A stretch of DNA of 64,000 nucleotides from Micavibrio aeruginosavorus EPB (GTDB lineage Bacteria > Pseudomonadota > Alphaproteobacteria > Micavibrionales > Micavibrionaceae): contig NC_020812.1 in NCBI RefSeq assembly GCF_000348745.1, positions 248,001-312,000 of the forward strand, given 5' to 3'. Made by a program: the position numbers and the translations under genes. This document shows, piece by piece, positions 55,651 to 63,811 of the stretch. Each line of letters opens with the position of its first letter. Within the stretch, counting starts at the first letter, position 1. The notes beneath the pieces are model-generated. The model ran no database searches and was not told the origin of the DNA. It worked only from the letters and a program-made list of their open reading frames with translations.

Positions 55651-56967
55651 TTACTGCCCGCCGGACAGCAATTCGCCATCCTGAACTGTATCGTGACCAT
55701 GCCCATCCGGTGTGGTCGCGGTCGTTTTGGGCGATGCGATGGTGGATGGGGGCGGAACGTGGGCGGACGGTTCGGCGTGTGCGGGCTCCGCTGTCGCTGT
55801 TGTCGCTGGGGCCGTTGTTGCGGCCTGTGTGTCGACGGTGGCGGCGGGTGTCACGGTTTCCGTTTTGGCCGGTGTCTCGGCTTTCGGTTCCTCGGCTTTG
55901 GGGGCTTCGGCTTTCGGCTCTTCGGTCTTCACGGGCTCGGCGGCGGGCTCCGGCGCGGCTTTTGGTGCCGGGGCCGGGCGTTTGATGGTGCCCAGATGTT
56001 TCAAATCAATCACGGCGCGGTAATGGGCGGCGTTGGCGTCCGGCGCGATCAAGCTTTTGTCCGCGATGCTGACATCCTGGCGCAGGACGATGACCAGACG
56101 GGTGCCATCGGTGCCGTTATCCATGCTTTGCGTCGACCATGATTTGACCGCGGGGGATGATGATGTGCCGCTTTTTGCTGCGGTCCATTTCATGCCCGGC
56201 AATTCGACCAGCAATAAATCTTCGCTGTTGTCCAGATCGGTGGTGAATTTCACCGCTGATCCGGCATCCAGGACCAGGCGGGTCATGCGCGCATGCTCAC
56301 CAATACGCATGGCGCTGATGACCGGGCCGGATGGGGCGGCAATTTTGCTTTGCACGGGGGCCGTGGCCTTCACCACGGGTTCATCCATCACAGGCGCCAT
56401 CACCGGTGCCATCACTGGGGCCTTTGTGGGCGGCATGGGCGCGGCGGTGGTGGTGATCGCAGGTGTGCTCGGATGTGTGTTCGGATGTGTGTTCGGGGTG
56501 GGGGCCGTCGGCTGGTTCACAATCGGGGACAGGCTCTGCGGGGCCGCGGTGCCGGCTTCCATGACCGGCGCGGGCGGCGGGACCTGATCCTGTGGGGTCA
56601 GCGGGGCGGCCGTTGTCTGCGCGATGGGGGCCTGCAAGGCGTTCATATCGCGGCGTAAATCTACAATCGCGGCCTCGGCGCGTTTGATGCGGGCCATCGG
56701 GTCCTGGATGTCTTCGGCGAACAGGGCGTCGGGGCTGACATTCATCCCCCGTGCCGGTTGCATGCCGGCCTGCATATCCAGATTCGCATCGGCCATCGTC
56801 ATTGGCTGAGTGATCGGGCAGATTTGGCTGCTGGTTTGCACCGTGCCCAACTCATCCGCGTCTGATCCGCCACAGGCCGACAACGTCAGCGCGCACACCA
56901 CCAGAGCGGTGCTGCAGAAAAAGCGGTTCAGCGTGGGGCGGGTGGCCCGGAAAAGCGACATGGACAT
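55651..56967 (-). CDS. AMIN-domain-like lipoprotein with low-complexity linkers
   Basis: A 438-residue lipoprotein: lipobox LSAC with Cys32. A short coiled-coil-like helix (about 90-112, MARIKRAEAAIVDLRRDM) is followed by a Pro/Ala/Thr-rich linker with small tandem repeats (NTHP twice, APVM three times). An AMIN-like domain sits at about 216-325 (MRIGEHARMTRLVLDAGS, LLLVELPGMKW, TRLVIVLRQDV, YRAVIDLKHL); such domains bind peptidoglycan or secretin partners. The last 110 residues are another low-complexity tail with EEPKAE/APKAEEPKAE repeats. The domain call is by pattern and uncertain in detail. Confidence 0.7.
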   Translation of the reverse strand: MSMSLFRATRPTLNRFFCSTALVVCALTLSACGGSDADELGTVQTSSQICPITQPMTMADANLDMQAGMQPARGMNVSPDALFAEDIQDPMARIKRAEAAIVDLRRDMNALQAPIAQTTAAPLTPQDQVPPPAPVMEAGTAAPQSLSPIVNQPTAPTPNTHPNTHPSTPAITTTAAPMPPTKAPVMAPVMAPVMDEPVVKATAPVQSKIAAPSGPVISAMRIGEHARMTRLVLDAGSAVKFTTDLDNSEDLLLVELPGMKWTAAKSGTSSSPAVKSWSTQSMDNGTDGTRLVIVLRQDVSIADKSLIAPDANAAHYRAVIDLKHLGTIKRPAPAPKAAPEPAAEPVKTEEPKAEAPKAEEPKAETPAKTETVTPAATVDTQAATTAPATTATAEPAHAEPSAHVPPPSTIASPKTTATTPDGHGHDTVQDGELLSGGQ

Positions 56968-57108
56968 TGAAATCCGAACAGAGGGAACAGAATGAAAAAC
57001 GCGGAAGGGAGGCCAGTGATTCGGCCTTGTTTATAAGAGTACGGGCGCGGGCTTGTCTTCGTCAATAGCCAGGCGCTATCATCCCCGGCGAAGGGCGGGC
57101 ATCGGATC

Positions 57109-58461
57109 ATGCAAAAACAATCCCATATCGGCATTATTGGCGGCGGTGCGGCGGCGGTGGCGCTGGCGGCCCATCTGGCGCGTCAGGCCGATGCGACGGG
57201 CGTGCGTGCCCCGGCCATTACCATTTTTGATCCGGCGGATGTGGTCGGGCTTGGGGTGGCCTATGCCACCCGTGATCCGGCGCATGTTTTGAACGTTCCG
57301 GCCGCGGGGATGAGCCTGTGGCCAGACCGCCCGCATGATTTTCTCGATTGGCTGAATGATGCCAATTCTGGCTGGCGTGTGCTGGATCCGTCGTTCGAGG
57401 ATATGGCGGTCACGCCATACAGCTTTATGCCTCGTATGGTCTATGGCGCGTATCTGCGGGACCGTTTGGCCCGGGTCAATGTGACGCATCGGCGGGTCAT
57501 GGTCACGGGGGTCACCCCGCTGGATGCGGGGGTCGCCGTGTCGGGGGCTGGTGAAACCCACGTTTTTGATGCGGTCGTGCTGGCCTGTGGCAACGTGGCC
57601 CCGGTGCGGGTTCCCGGCATGGATGCGGCGATTACGTCCGGCCAGCCGGGGGGGGCTTTGTCACTCTATGGCTTGCGCCCCAATGATATTCCCCCGGATT
57701 TGACCGGCGATAACGTCATGATTTTGGGCACGGGGTTGAGCATGGTGGATGCCGTGCTGACCCTCGACCGTATCGGGTATGACGGGCAAATCGTGGCGGT
57801 GTCGCGCCATGGACTGGTTCCCCAGCCGCATGCGCCGGAAATGCTGACGCCTCGTCCGCCCTTTGTGCAGGCCGATGCTTTGCCATCGACGGCGCGGGGG
57901 ATTATGCGGGCCTTGCGCCGGGCGGCGCGGGATGGGGAATGGCGCACGGCGGTGGATTCCCTGCGGCCGTTCAGCAACGCAATCTGGCGCGGGCTTTCAC
58001 TGTCTGAACGGGCGCGGTTGCGCCGGGTTTTGCCGTACTGGGCGGTGCACCGCCACCGCATGGCCCCGCACGTGGCCCTGCGATTGCAGGATTTGATCGG
58101 TTCCGGGCGCTTGTCCATCCACCATGGGCGCGCCGATTCGGTGCGGGGCGATGGCAACAACGGGGTCATCGTTGCGGTCGATGGGGTGGATCATGCGTGC
58201 GATGCGGTGATTTCCGCGCTCGGGTACCGTTCTGATCCCTTCGCGCCGGGCAGTTTGAGCGCGACATTGATCGAAGAGGGGGTTCTGCATGTGGATGGCC
58301 CGGCCATGCGGATTTATGATGACGCCACCTTGCGCCTGCATGCGGGGGCGCCGCTTTATGGGTTGGGGCCTGTTTTGGGCGCGGCGTTTATCGAAACCAC
58401 AGCCATGCCGGACATCCGGCAACAGGCGGCGGCGATCGCCACGGCCCTTTTGGCGCAATAA
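57109..58461 (+). CDS. FAD/NAD(P)-binding protein (YdhS-like)
   Basis: A 450-residue flavoprotein. It opens with an FAD Rossmann loop GIIGGGAAAVALAAHLA, then GLGVAYATRDPAHVLNVPAAGMS, the signature of the NAD_binding_9 (PF13454) group that includes YdhS. A second dinucleotide motif is MILGTGLSMVDAVLTLDRIG, and ISALGYRSDPF lies near the C-terminus. Members are predicted hydroxyacylglutathione or siderophore-type oxidoreductases, but no reaction has been shown for most. The gene ends 7 bases before a hairpin facing cspA. Confidence 0.82.
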   Translation: MQKQSHIGIIGGGAAAVALAAHLARQADATGVRAPAITIFDPADVVGLGVAYATRDPAHVLNVPAAGMSLWPDRPHDFLDWLNDANSGWRVLDPSFEDMAVTPYSFMPRMVYGAYLRDRLARVNVTHRRVMVTGVTPLDAGVAVSGAGETHVFDAVVLACGNVAPVRVPGMDAAITSGQPGGALSLYGLRPNDIPPDLTGDNVMILGTGLSMVDAVLTLDRIGYDGQIVAVSRHGLVPQPHAPEMLTPRPPFVQADALPSTARGIMRALRRAARDGEWRTAVDSLRPFSNAIWRGLSLSERARLRRVLPYWAVHRHRMAPHVALRLQDLIGSGRLSIHHGRADSVRGDGNNGVIVAVDGVDHACDAVISALGYRSDPFAPGSLSATLIEEGVLHVDGPAMRIYDDATLRLHAGAPLYGLGPVLGAAFIETTAMPDIRQQAAAIATALLAQ

Positions 58462-58490
58462 AAAACGACCCGCTGATAATCAGCGGGCCG
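58460..58490 (-). terminator. Terminator after the cold-shock gene
   Basis: CCCGCTGA-TAA-TCAGCGGG, followed on the minus strand by GTCGTTTTTT. It also lies at the end of the convergent flavoprotein gene. Confidence 0.8.
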
Positions 58491-58515
58491 CTTTCCTAAA
58501 TTTTTAAATGGAGAC

Positions 58516-58722
58516 TTAGTCCGCCAGCTGGATGTTCCCGGCTGCGGTTTTGCCGCGGCTGGTGACCAGTTCATAGCTCAGCTTCTGACCTTCTTTCAGG
58601 CCGCGAATGCCGGCTTGTTCCAGAGCGGTGATGTGAATGAACACGTCGCTTCCGCCGTCATCGGGTTGAATAAACCCATATCCTTTTGTGGTGTTGAACC
58701 ATTTAACGGTCCCGGTGGCCAT
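58516..58722 (-). CDS. Cold-shock protein (CspA family)
   Basis: A 68-residue CSD protein from the ATG at 58722. RNA-binding motifs are GTVKWFNTTKGYGFIQPDDG (RNP1) and DVFIHITALEQAG (RNP2). It binds single-stranded RNA and DNA, acting as an RNA chaperone. AAGGAGA precedes the ATG, so the five-residue longer form (58737) is less likely. The long upstream gap may include a regulatory 5' leader, as is common in cold-shock genes. Confidence 0.95.
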   Translation of the reverse strand: MATGTVKWFNTTKGYGFIQPDDGGSDVFIHITALEQAGIRGLKEGQKLSYELVTSRGKTAAGNIQLAD

Positions 58723-58737
58723 GTTCGTCTCCTTCAT

Positions 58738-59218
58738 TCAACTAAAAGCACGTGAGTATAAACGGACCCATCCCGCGGCCGGCGGAATGATTCCGGGGTT
58801 TTGAATGTTTCGAACCCGGGCCGTACAATACCGTTAAAACGCAACCCTCGCAAGGGAATCGTATGGGTTGCAGGCGCATGAAAGCGGGCCCGTGCCGCAT
58901 GGGCGGGGCCTGATCGTGTGGGGATGGTGATTACGAAAAAGATCGAGTGGAAGGCCGAACGCGACCCGGCAAATTTCGTTACGGCTGCTGCCTCTCGGCC
59001 CTGACCGGATTGGCGAACTGTCCGCCCGCGCCGACCTTCCGGGGGTTGATATAGGCGCTTGCGCCCATAATTGCAACACACGACACCTGTTTCGGCTATA
59101 AATTTTCCAGATTATTGCCCTGTTCCAGCCCCGGACCTCAGAATTTTCCCTTTGCGCCCTTGCGCTCCATGGCTGGAATGCGCTATAGGCATGCGGTCTG
59201 TTTCCTTACAAACAGCAC
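58738..59218. other. Gene-free gap before the tRNA region
   Basis: About 480 bases with no credible gene; the open frames here have atypical composition. An imperfect inverted repeat lies around 58792-58822 (CCGGGGTT...AACCCGG), upstream of cspA. TTGCGC (59160-59165) and TATAGG (59184-59189), 18 bases apart, form a possible promoter pointing at the tRNA fragment that begins at 59219. Confidence 0.45.
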
Positions 59219-59256
59219 GCCGCTGTAGCTCAGGGGTAGAGCAGGTCATTCGTAAT
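59219..59256 (+). pseudogene. Truncated duplicate of tRNA-Thr (5' half)
   Basis: Thirty-eight bases identical to the first 38 bases of the intact tRNA-Thr that starts at 59355: acceptor 5' strand, full D-arm, anticodon 5' strand and loop. Identity ends right after CGTAAT and the 3' half is missing. The copies are 136 bases apart in direct orientation. A possible promoter precedes it. Confidence 0.8.
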
Positions 59257-59325
59257 TAAATGCTCTGTGCCTGAAAACAGCGTGTATAGAGGGGGTTAGC
59301 AATCTTGCCCCAGCCCTAATAAGGC

Positions 59326-59331
59326 TATAAT
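59326..59331 (+). promoter_or_regulatory. Candidate -10 box for tRNA-Thr
   Basis: A perfect TATAAT 23 bases before the tRNA. TTGCCC at 59305-59310 could be the -35, but the spacer of 15 is short. Confidence 0.4.
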
Positions 59332-59354
59332 AAGGTTGCCACATTTTCCGGTGT

Positions 59355-59429
59355 GCCGCTGTAGCTCAGGGGTAGAGCAGGTCATTCGTAATGACAAGGT
59401 CGGGGGTTCAATTCCCTTCAGCGGCACCA
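59355..59429 (+). tRNA. tRNA-Thr (anticodon CGU)
   Basis: Seventy-five bases folding as a full cloverleaf with encoded CCA. Acceptor GCCGCTG pairs with CAGCGGC; D-stem GCTC/GAGC; anticodon loop TTCGTAA gives CGT, reading ACG threonine codons; T-arm GGGGG-TTCAATT-CCCTT pairs with two G-T wobbles. The closing pair of the anticodon stem (G27-A43) is mismatched. A strong terminator follows. Confidence 0.93.
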
Positions 59430-59434
59430 TTATT

Positions 59435-59465
59435 AAAAAACCCTCCTGTTTCAGGAGGGTTTTTT
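59435..59465 (+). terminator. Terminator after tRNA-Thr
   Basis: CCCTCCTG-TTT-CAGGAGGG with A6 before and T6 after, five bases beyond the tRNA. Confidence 0.9.
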
Positions 59466-59645
59466 AATGCGCGAGGGGGTGTTGCAAAAGGCGATTGTGG
59501 GGCGCAGGGCCCATCGATTGAGCTTGATTAAAAATTGATATGGATTTGTTCCATACAGGACAGATGTCGGCCTTCCTTGACATTTGCGATCTGCGGAAAA
59601 CCTTAGTGAGAGGGGGATGTCTTCACTCTACAGAGATGAGGTGCC

Positions 59646-60230
59646 GTGATGATACGTGTTCAAAAGGCAGGGAATGATGATCCTGTCATGGTGCATGAAG
59701 CGGTGGGCGTCTTCAATAATGCTGATGACCTCCAAGCGGCCATGGATGACCTGCAATCCCATGGTTTTATGCGTCATGAATTAAGTGTTCTGGCGGATCA
59801 GGAGAAAATAAAATCCAAACTCGGGCGGAAATACCGCGATGTACGCGAACTGGAAGATGACCCGTCCGCGCCCCGTGCATCGTTTTTGCCCAATGAAACG
59901 GTGGGTGAAATTGAAGGCGCCTTTATCGCCATTCCAATGTATCTGGCCGTCATTGCGTCAACATGGATCGTGGTGGCCGAAGGCGGAACGCTGGCCCATG
60001 CAGTGATCGCCGCGATTGTGGCGGGAGCCATGGGAGCGACGATTGGTGTCATGATGGCGCGTGGATTTGCCGAGCAACGTGACCGTGATTTGCGCGAAAA
60101 GATCCATAAAGGCGGTTTACCACTGTGGGTCAATCTGCGCGCACCGGAACAGGAAAATACGGCCACAAGCATCATGAAAAAGCATGCCGCGCGGGATGTG
60201 CACGTGCATGACATACCCTTGTATGGATAA
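59646..60230 (+). CDS. Membrane protein with a general-stress-protein-17M-like N-terminus
   Basis: A 194-residue protein. The first 60 residues (EAVGVFNNADDLQAAMDDLQ, SHGFMRHELSVL) match the pattern of the GSP-17M/YflT small domain found in stress proteins. The middle holds two hydrophobic segments (AFIAIPMYLAVIASTWIVVA and AHAVIAAIVAGAMGATIGVM) and the tail is basic with His (AARDVHVHDIPLYG). GTG at 59646 and ATG at 59649 are both possible starts after GAGG. A stress or envelope role is inference. Confidence 0.65.
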   Translation: MMIRVQKAGNDDPVMVHEAVGVFNNADDLQAAMDDLQSHGFMRHELSVLADQEKIKSKLGRKYRDVRELEDDPSAPRASFLPNETVGEIEGAFIAIPMYLAVIASTWIVVAEGGTLAHAVIAAIVAGAMGATIGVMMARGFAEQRDRDLREKIHKGGLPLWVNLRAPEQENTATSIMKKHAARDVHVHDIPLYG

Positions 60231-60321
60231 GATTTGCTTTTTGCCATAAGGTGAATTCTCTTTCAGGCAAAGCCCGGCTATGATTGTCGGGCTTTGTCTT
60301 GTTCTTTTTTGAGTGCGCGTG

Positions 60322-61062
60322 ATGTCGAATAAAATTGTCAACTATTTGTTCGAAGATTATATGACCGAGGCCAATCGGGCCGAAAGCGTTGACGATTTGT
60401 TTGCGGTCCTTATGAAAGCCGTTGGCAAGCATGGCCTTGATCGCGCCGTGTTTGCGTTGATGACGGATCATGCCGATATTGGCCAGAAGGCGAGTTTTGG
60501 GATCGCGTCGAATTATTCACCGGACTGGGTTGAATATTATTTTGAGCGCGGATTAAACCATACGGATCCGGTGGCCATTTGTGCCTCGACGCAGGAGGAG
60601 TCATTCGCCTGGGTCGATTTGGAACAATATATGTCCCTCAGCAAATCACAGCGCACGACGATGGCGATGGCGGATGAGGCGGGCCTGCATAACGGGGTTG
60701 CCGTTCCGCTGCGTGGATCGGGAAGTCAGATTGCCGGGTTCGGCTTTGCGACGTCGCAAAGACATGATGCCTTTGATGGCAATATTGATATGGTGACGGC
60801 CTATTGCAACCATTTCTATGTTGCGTACAGGCGCCTTTTGCAGCGCAACGATCCGGCAAAAAACATCATCTTCACGGACAAGGAACGCGAAGTTCTGAAA
60901 TGGGTGGCGGCCGGAAAAACGGACGCGGAGATTGCTATCATATTGAATTTAAGTCGAAATACGATTGACGCCCATATGCGTAAGATCTTTAAAAAGCTGG
61001 AAGCCAACAACCGTGTTTTGGCCGCCGTCAAGGCCATTACGCTGGGGCTGGTCCATATTTAA
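60322..61062 (+). CDS. LuxR-family quorum-sensing regulator (solo)
   Basis: About 246 residues from the ATG at 60322. The autoinducer-binding half has Trp69, Tyr73, Asp82 and Trp97, with exactly the spacing of TraR Trp57, Tyr61, Asp70 and Trp85 that contact acyl-homoserine lactones (DWVEYYFERGLNHTDPVAI). The C-terminal GerE-type HTH is FTDKEREVLKWVAAGKTDAE with SRNTIDAHMRKIFKKL. It should bind DNA as a dimer in response to a lactone-like signal. No luxI-type synthase is in the window, so it may sense signals made by other cells. Confidence 0.9.
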   Translation: MSNKIVNYLFEDYMTEANRAESVDDLFAVLMKAVGKHGLDRAVFALMTDHADIGQKASFGIASNYSPDWVEYYFERGLNHTDPVAICASTQEESFAWVDLEQYMSLSKSQRTTMAMADEAGLHNGVAVPLRGSGSQIAGFGFATSQRHDAFDGNIDMVTAYCNHFYVAYRRLLQRNDPAKNIIFTDKEREVLKWVAAGKTDAEIAIILNLSRNTIDAHMRKIFKKLEANNRVLAAVKAITLGLVHI

Positions 61063-61146
61063 CGCTTTAGGTCATCACGAACCTTCGTAATACCACCGTG
61101 GTCTTCCTTTTTTTAGAATAAGGAAGGTTTCAATTTTTTAACGGGG

Positions 61147-61395
61147 ATGGATACGATGAAAAAAATCGATGGCGCGAATGATTCCGGGGATGGTGTCAAA
61201 CATTACGATTACGAGAAAATCAAAGGGATTGTCGATTCCTTGCAGTATCTGAAAGAAGAAGCCCGCAATTGCGGGAACGAAGATGTCGAAACGCTGATCC
61301 AGTCGACGTTCAATATCATGATCACGACATATTGCATGATCCTGCGCGAGCGCTTGCCGCGTCAGGTTTTTGATATGTCGCCCGCGACAAATTAA
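61147..61395 (+). CDS. Small hypothetical protein downstream of the LuxR gene
   Basis: An 82-residue helical protein beginning MDTMKKIDGANDSGDGV; not recognised. Core segments are YDYEKIKGIVDSLQYLKEEA and DVETLIQSTFNIMITTYCMI, ending RERLPRQVFDMSPATN. The size and two-helix layout could suit a regulator partner, but that is guesswork. It starts 84 bases after luxR on the same strand; an inverted repeat (CTTCCTT...AAGGAAG, about 61103-61127) lies between them. GGGG precedes the ATG. Confidence 0.6.
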   Translation: MDTMKKIDGANDSGDGVKHYDYEKIKGIVDSLQYLKEEARNCGNEDVETLIQSTFNIMITTYCMILRERLPRQVFDMSPATN

Positions 61396-61401
61396 GCGAA
61401 T

Positions 61402-62427
61402 TTATTCTGACCGGATACGGTGCGAATAGTTGGTGGGGCCCGCGATTGCGCGGGCCTTCTCCGTAATCGCCGCCGCCGCCGTGATGTCTGCGAGTGACGC
61501 GCCCTCGGGGGCGTTGAGGCCGCCGCGTTCGTGGATGTATGCGGGCAGGTGTCCGGATAGGATGATGCGCGGGTCCATGTGCAGGCCGGGTACAATCGCC
61601 TGGGCCATGCTGAAAACGATGGTTGTGCAGTTCGCGGTCAGCGTGTTGTAGAATTGCGGTGTTTTTCGCAATGTATTGCCCGTGTTCACGTAAGAAAGAA
61701 ACAAGGCTTTCATGGCTTCGGGTTTGGCTTTGATGGAATAGCGGTATACGTCTTCGCCACGGATGTTGGTGCGCAGATAGATGATATCGCTTTCATCCGC
61801 GGCAATCAGGGCGAGCTCATATTCCTTAAAAAATCCGGCGAGGTTTGAATAGACTTCGCCGTCTTCCTTGCGGATTTCGACGGAAAAGACCACATGATCG
61901 CCGTTTTCGAAACCAAAGCTGACCAGCGTGTGGGCGATTGCGGGCATTCCCCAATAGGATAAAAACAGATCAACCGATGTGATGGTGTCGGTGTCGTAGG
62001 TGCGTTTTTCCCATTTTGCATCGTAATCATCAATGCTGCGCCATGTGAAAGTGCGGACATCCTTGATCGTTACCATCGGCCCATCGATGTCGGCGGAGAC
62101 GATGTTTGCAACCTCGGGCATCCAGTAACGATAATTTTGTGGTTTGATCGACGTCCACCACATGAGTGCCAGCGCCATGGCGACCATAAATACGCCCGTT
62201 GCCAACGGTCGGCGCCATGTGAACAACGCGTAATAAAGCGTAGCCGCGACATAACTGACCCAAAGGCTGGCGGCAAGCCAGCTGCCATCGCCCAGGCCGA
62301 ACAGTCCCTGAAACGGTGCGCGGTACCACAATGCCATTCCCACCAAAATGGATGGGATCAAGATTGTAAGGGTCAGGCCAGCTGAGCGGAGAGTGGCGAG
62401 GATTTTATTTCTTCTGTTTGACGGCAT
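61402..62427 (-). CDS. DUF4105 membrane protein
   Basis: A 341-residue protein with three N-terminal membrane helices (ILIPSILVGMALWYRAPF, SLWVSYVAATLYYALFTW, TGVFMVAMALALMWWTSI) and a soluble DUF4105 domain. Characteristic segments are HTLVSFGFENGDHVVFSVEI, EDGEVYSNLAGFFKEYEL, YLRTNIRGEDVY, and FYNTLTANCTTIVFSMAQAI with its conserved Asn-Cys. The domain (also called the Lnb N-terminal periplasmic domain) has a cysteine-protease-like look but no proven activity in most members. Its start overlaps the 3' end of the upstream hydrolase-like gene by about 20 bases, so they are coupled. Confidence 0.83.
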   Translation of the reverse strand: MPSNRRNKILATLRSAGLTLTILIPSILVGMALWYRAPFQGLFGLGDGSWLAASLWVSYVAATLYYALFTWRRPLATGVFMVAMALALMWWTSIKPQNYRYWMPEVANIVSADIDGPMVTIKDVRTFTWRSIDDYDAKWEKRTYDTDTITSVDLFLSYWGMPAIAHTLVSFGFENGDHVVFSVEIRKEDGEVYSNLAGFFKEYELALIAADESDIIYLRTNIRGEDVYRYSIKAKPEAMKALFLSYVNTGNTLRKTPQFYNTLTANCTTIVFSMAQAIVPGLHMDPRIILSGHLPAYIHERGGLNAPEGASLADITAAAAITEKARAIAGPTNYSHRIRSE

Positions 62428-63691
62428 ATTCGGTCCAGTTGCATTTCTCTGCGATCAGCGGATTCATGCGGTCACGGTTTAGGCCGTTGGTCATGAGGGC
62501 GATGACGCGATCATCATCCTGATACCCGACATGGGCCTCCAGCGGGTTGGCAAATTCGGTGACGCCCAGCAAATCTTTCGGGTGGGCGATGTTCATATCG
62601 ATATTGATGATTTCCGGGCAATAGCGGCTATCAATATAAGAATCGGCGTAATCCGGCGGGATGGGGTAGCTGAGGATGTCATTCGGGTCGCTGAAGGCGA
62701 CGATACGGACTTTGCCGACCAGACGTTCATTGTAATGCGTGCCGTTTGGCTGGCAATATTGGTCTGTAACGCCCGTGGTTCCGGATTTTTCCTGCCCCAC
62801 CTGTAAAAGCGGCAATTGGTTCGCCATCATAAACACGGTGATCGTTTCGTTCTGCAATGTGGCGTTCAGCCCGTCCAGTTTTTTGCATTCGTCGCAATTT
62901 TCGCGATCGGCGGCAAAGCGGTTGAGTGTGTCGATGGTGATGCGGCTGCCCAGGCTGTGCGTGATGATGTAAAAATCATCCTGTTTGATGTTGGTGGCGA
63001 TGCTGTTGTCATAGGCGTTGCAGTAATGACGCCCTTTGTCCGGCATGCTATCCCACGACCCACGGAAGGCCCAGCAAACAGACTGCCCGACCGATTTGTC
63101 AATCAGCCCTTTTTTGAGGCCTTCGTAAACCAGCAGGTCCGGCACCGTGGCGTTCATGAATCTCTTTAATGATTTGTTCAATCCGGCGCGGCGGTAATTA
63201 TAGGCTTCGGAATCGTCAAAGGCGATGACCTCCTTGTCCATTTCACCGATCCCCGACCAGGTCAGTTCGTAAAACAGAAATTCGCGGTCGCTGGTGCTGG
63301 AAAAATGGCGCGATACGCGCAATGTGCCGGCATCTTCCCCACCATCGGGGGCGTTGGTCAGGGTGATGTCCTTGATGGTCGGGTCCATACTGTCCAGGCC
63401 CAGCGACGCGGCCAGCTTTTCACGCAAACGGGCGGAATATCCGGGCAGGTGTTTGCTGATCCCATGCACCATAAGAACTTTTGTCGTGCCGGGGGTTCCG
63501 GTGACGGCCTTGTGCGCCACGCTGTCTTCAATGCCATCAAAGGCCGGGCCGGCAATTTCGCACAGGCGCGTGTCTTCGGCGTTGTCCTTTTTCTCCATAA
63601 TGGCCTCGGTCACGCCCTTGGCAATCGAACTGCACCCGGTCAGTGGTGTGACCAGGGCGCACAAAGCGAGGCAGAGAAGTGTTTTTTTCAT
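62405..63691 (-). CDS. Alpha/beta-hydrolase-like lipoprotein
   Basis: About 428 residues from the ATG at 63691. Lipobox LTGC with Cys20. The mature protein has the oxyanion segment KVLMVHGISKHLPGYSARL (His76-Gly77) and a nucleophile elbow FYIITHSLGSRITIDTLNRF with Ser in H-S-L-G-S, as in serine lipases/esterases; VGKVRIVAFSDPNDILSYPI further on may hold the acidic residue. Several cysteine pairs (NCDECKKL) are present. The substrate is unknown. It is cotranscribed and overlaps with the DUF4105 gene. An ATG at 63775 would give a non-lipoprotein leader and is rejected. Confidence 0.75.
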   Translation of the reverse strand: MKKTLLCLALCALVTPLTGCSSIAKGVTEAIMEKKDNAEDTRLCEIAGPAFDGIEDSVAHKAVTGTPGTTKVLMVHGISKHLPGYSARLREKLAASLGLDSMDPTIKDITLTNAPDGGEDAGTLRVSRHFSSTSDREFLFYELTWSGIGEMDKEVIAFDDSEAYNYRRAGLNKSLKRFMNATVPDLLVYEGLKKGLIDKSVGQSVCWAFRGSWDSMPDKGRHYCNAYDNSIATNIKQDDFYIITHSLGSRITIDTLNRFAADRENCDECKKLDGLNATLQNETITVFMMANQLPLLQVGQEKSGTTGVTDQYCQPNGTHYNERLVGKVRIVAFSDPNDILSYPIPPDYADSYIDSRYCPEIINIDMNIAHPKDLLGVTEFANPLEAHVGYQDDDRVIALMTNGLNRDRMNPLIAEKCNWTEYAVKQKK

Positions 63692-63765
63692 GATGGGTAC
63701 CGATGGGGTGGGGCGTCTGGGCGATTGCGCAAAATTATGCTGGTTATCAGGGCAATTCGCAAATG

Positions 63766-63795
63766 AAAACCCCACCGTATGATGGTGGGGTTTTC
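63766..63795 (-). terminator. Terminator before the hydrolase-like gene
   Basis: CCCCACC-GTATGAT-GGTGGGG with AAAA and TTTT on either side. On the minus strand it follows the partial gene at the window edge and separates it from the hydrolase operon. Confidence 0.8.
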
Positions 63796-63811
63796 TGTAA
63801 TCTTGCTGGTT

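Noticed and set aside
58734-59081. 115-residue minus-strand frame upstream of cspA
   Set aside because: Atypical composition, no ribosome site or homology pattern, and it ends at the cold-shock gene leader.
59071-59259. Short plus-strand frame running into the tRNA fragment
   Set aside because: It overlaps the truncated tRNA copy and has no coding signature.
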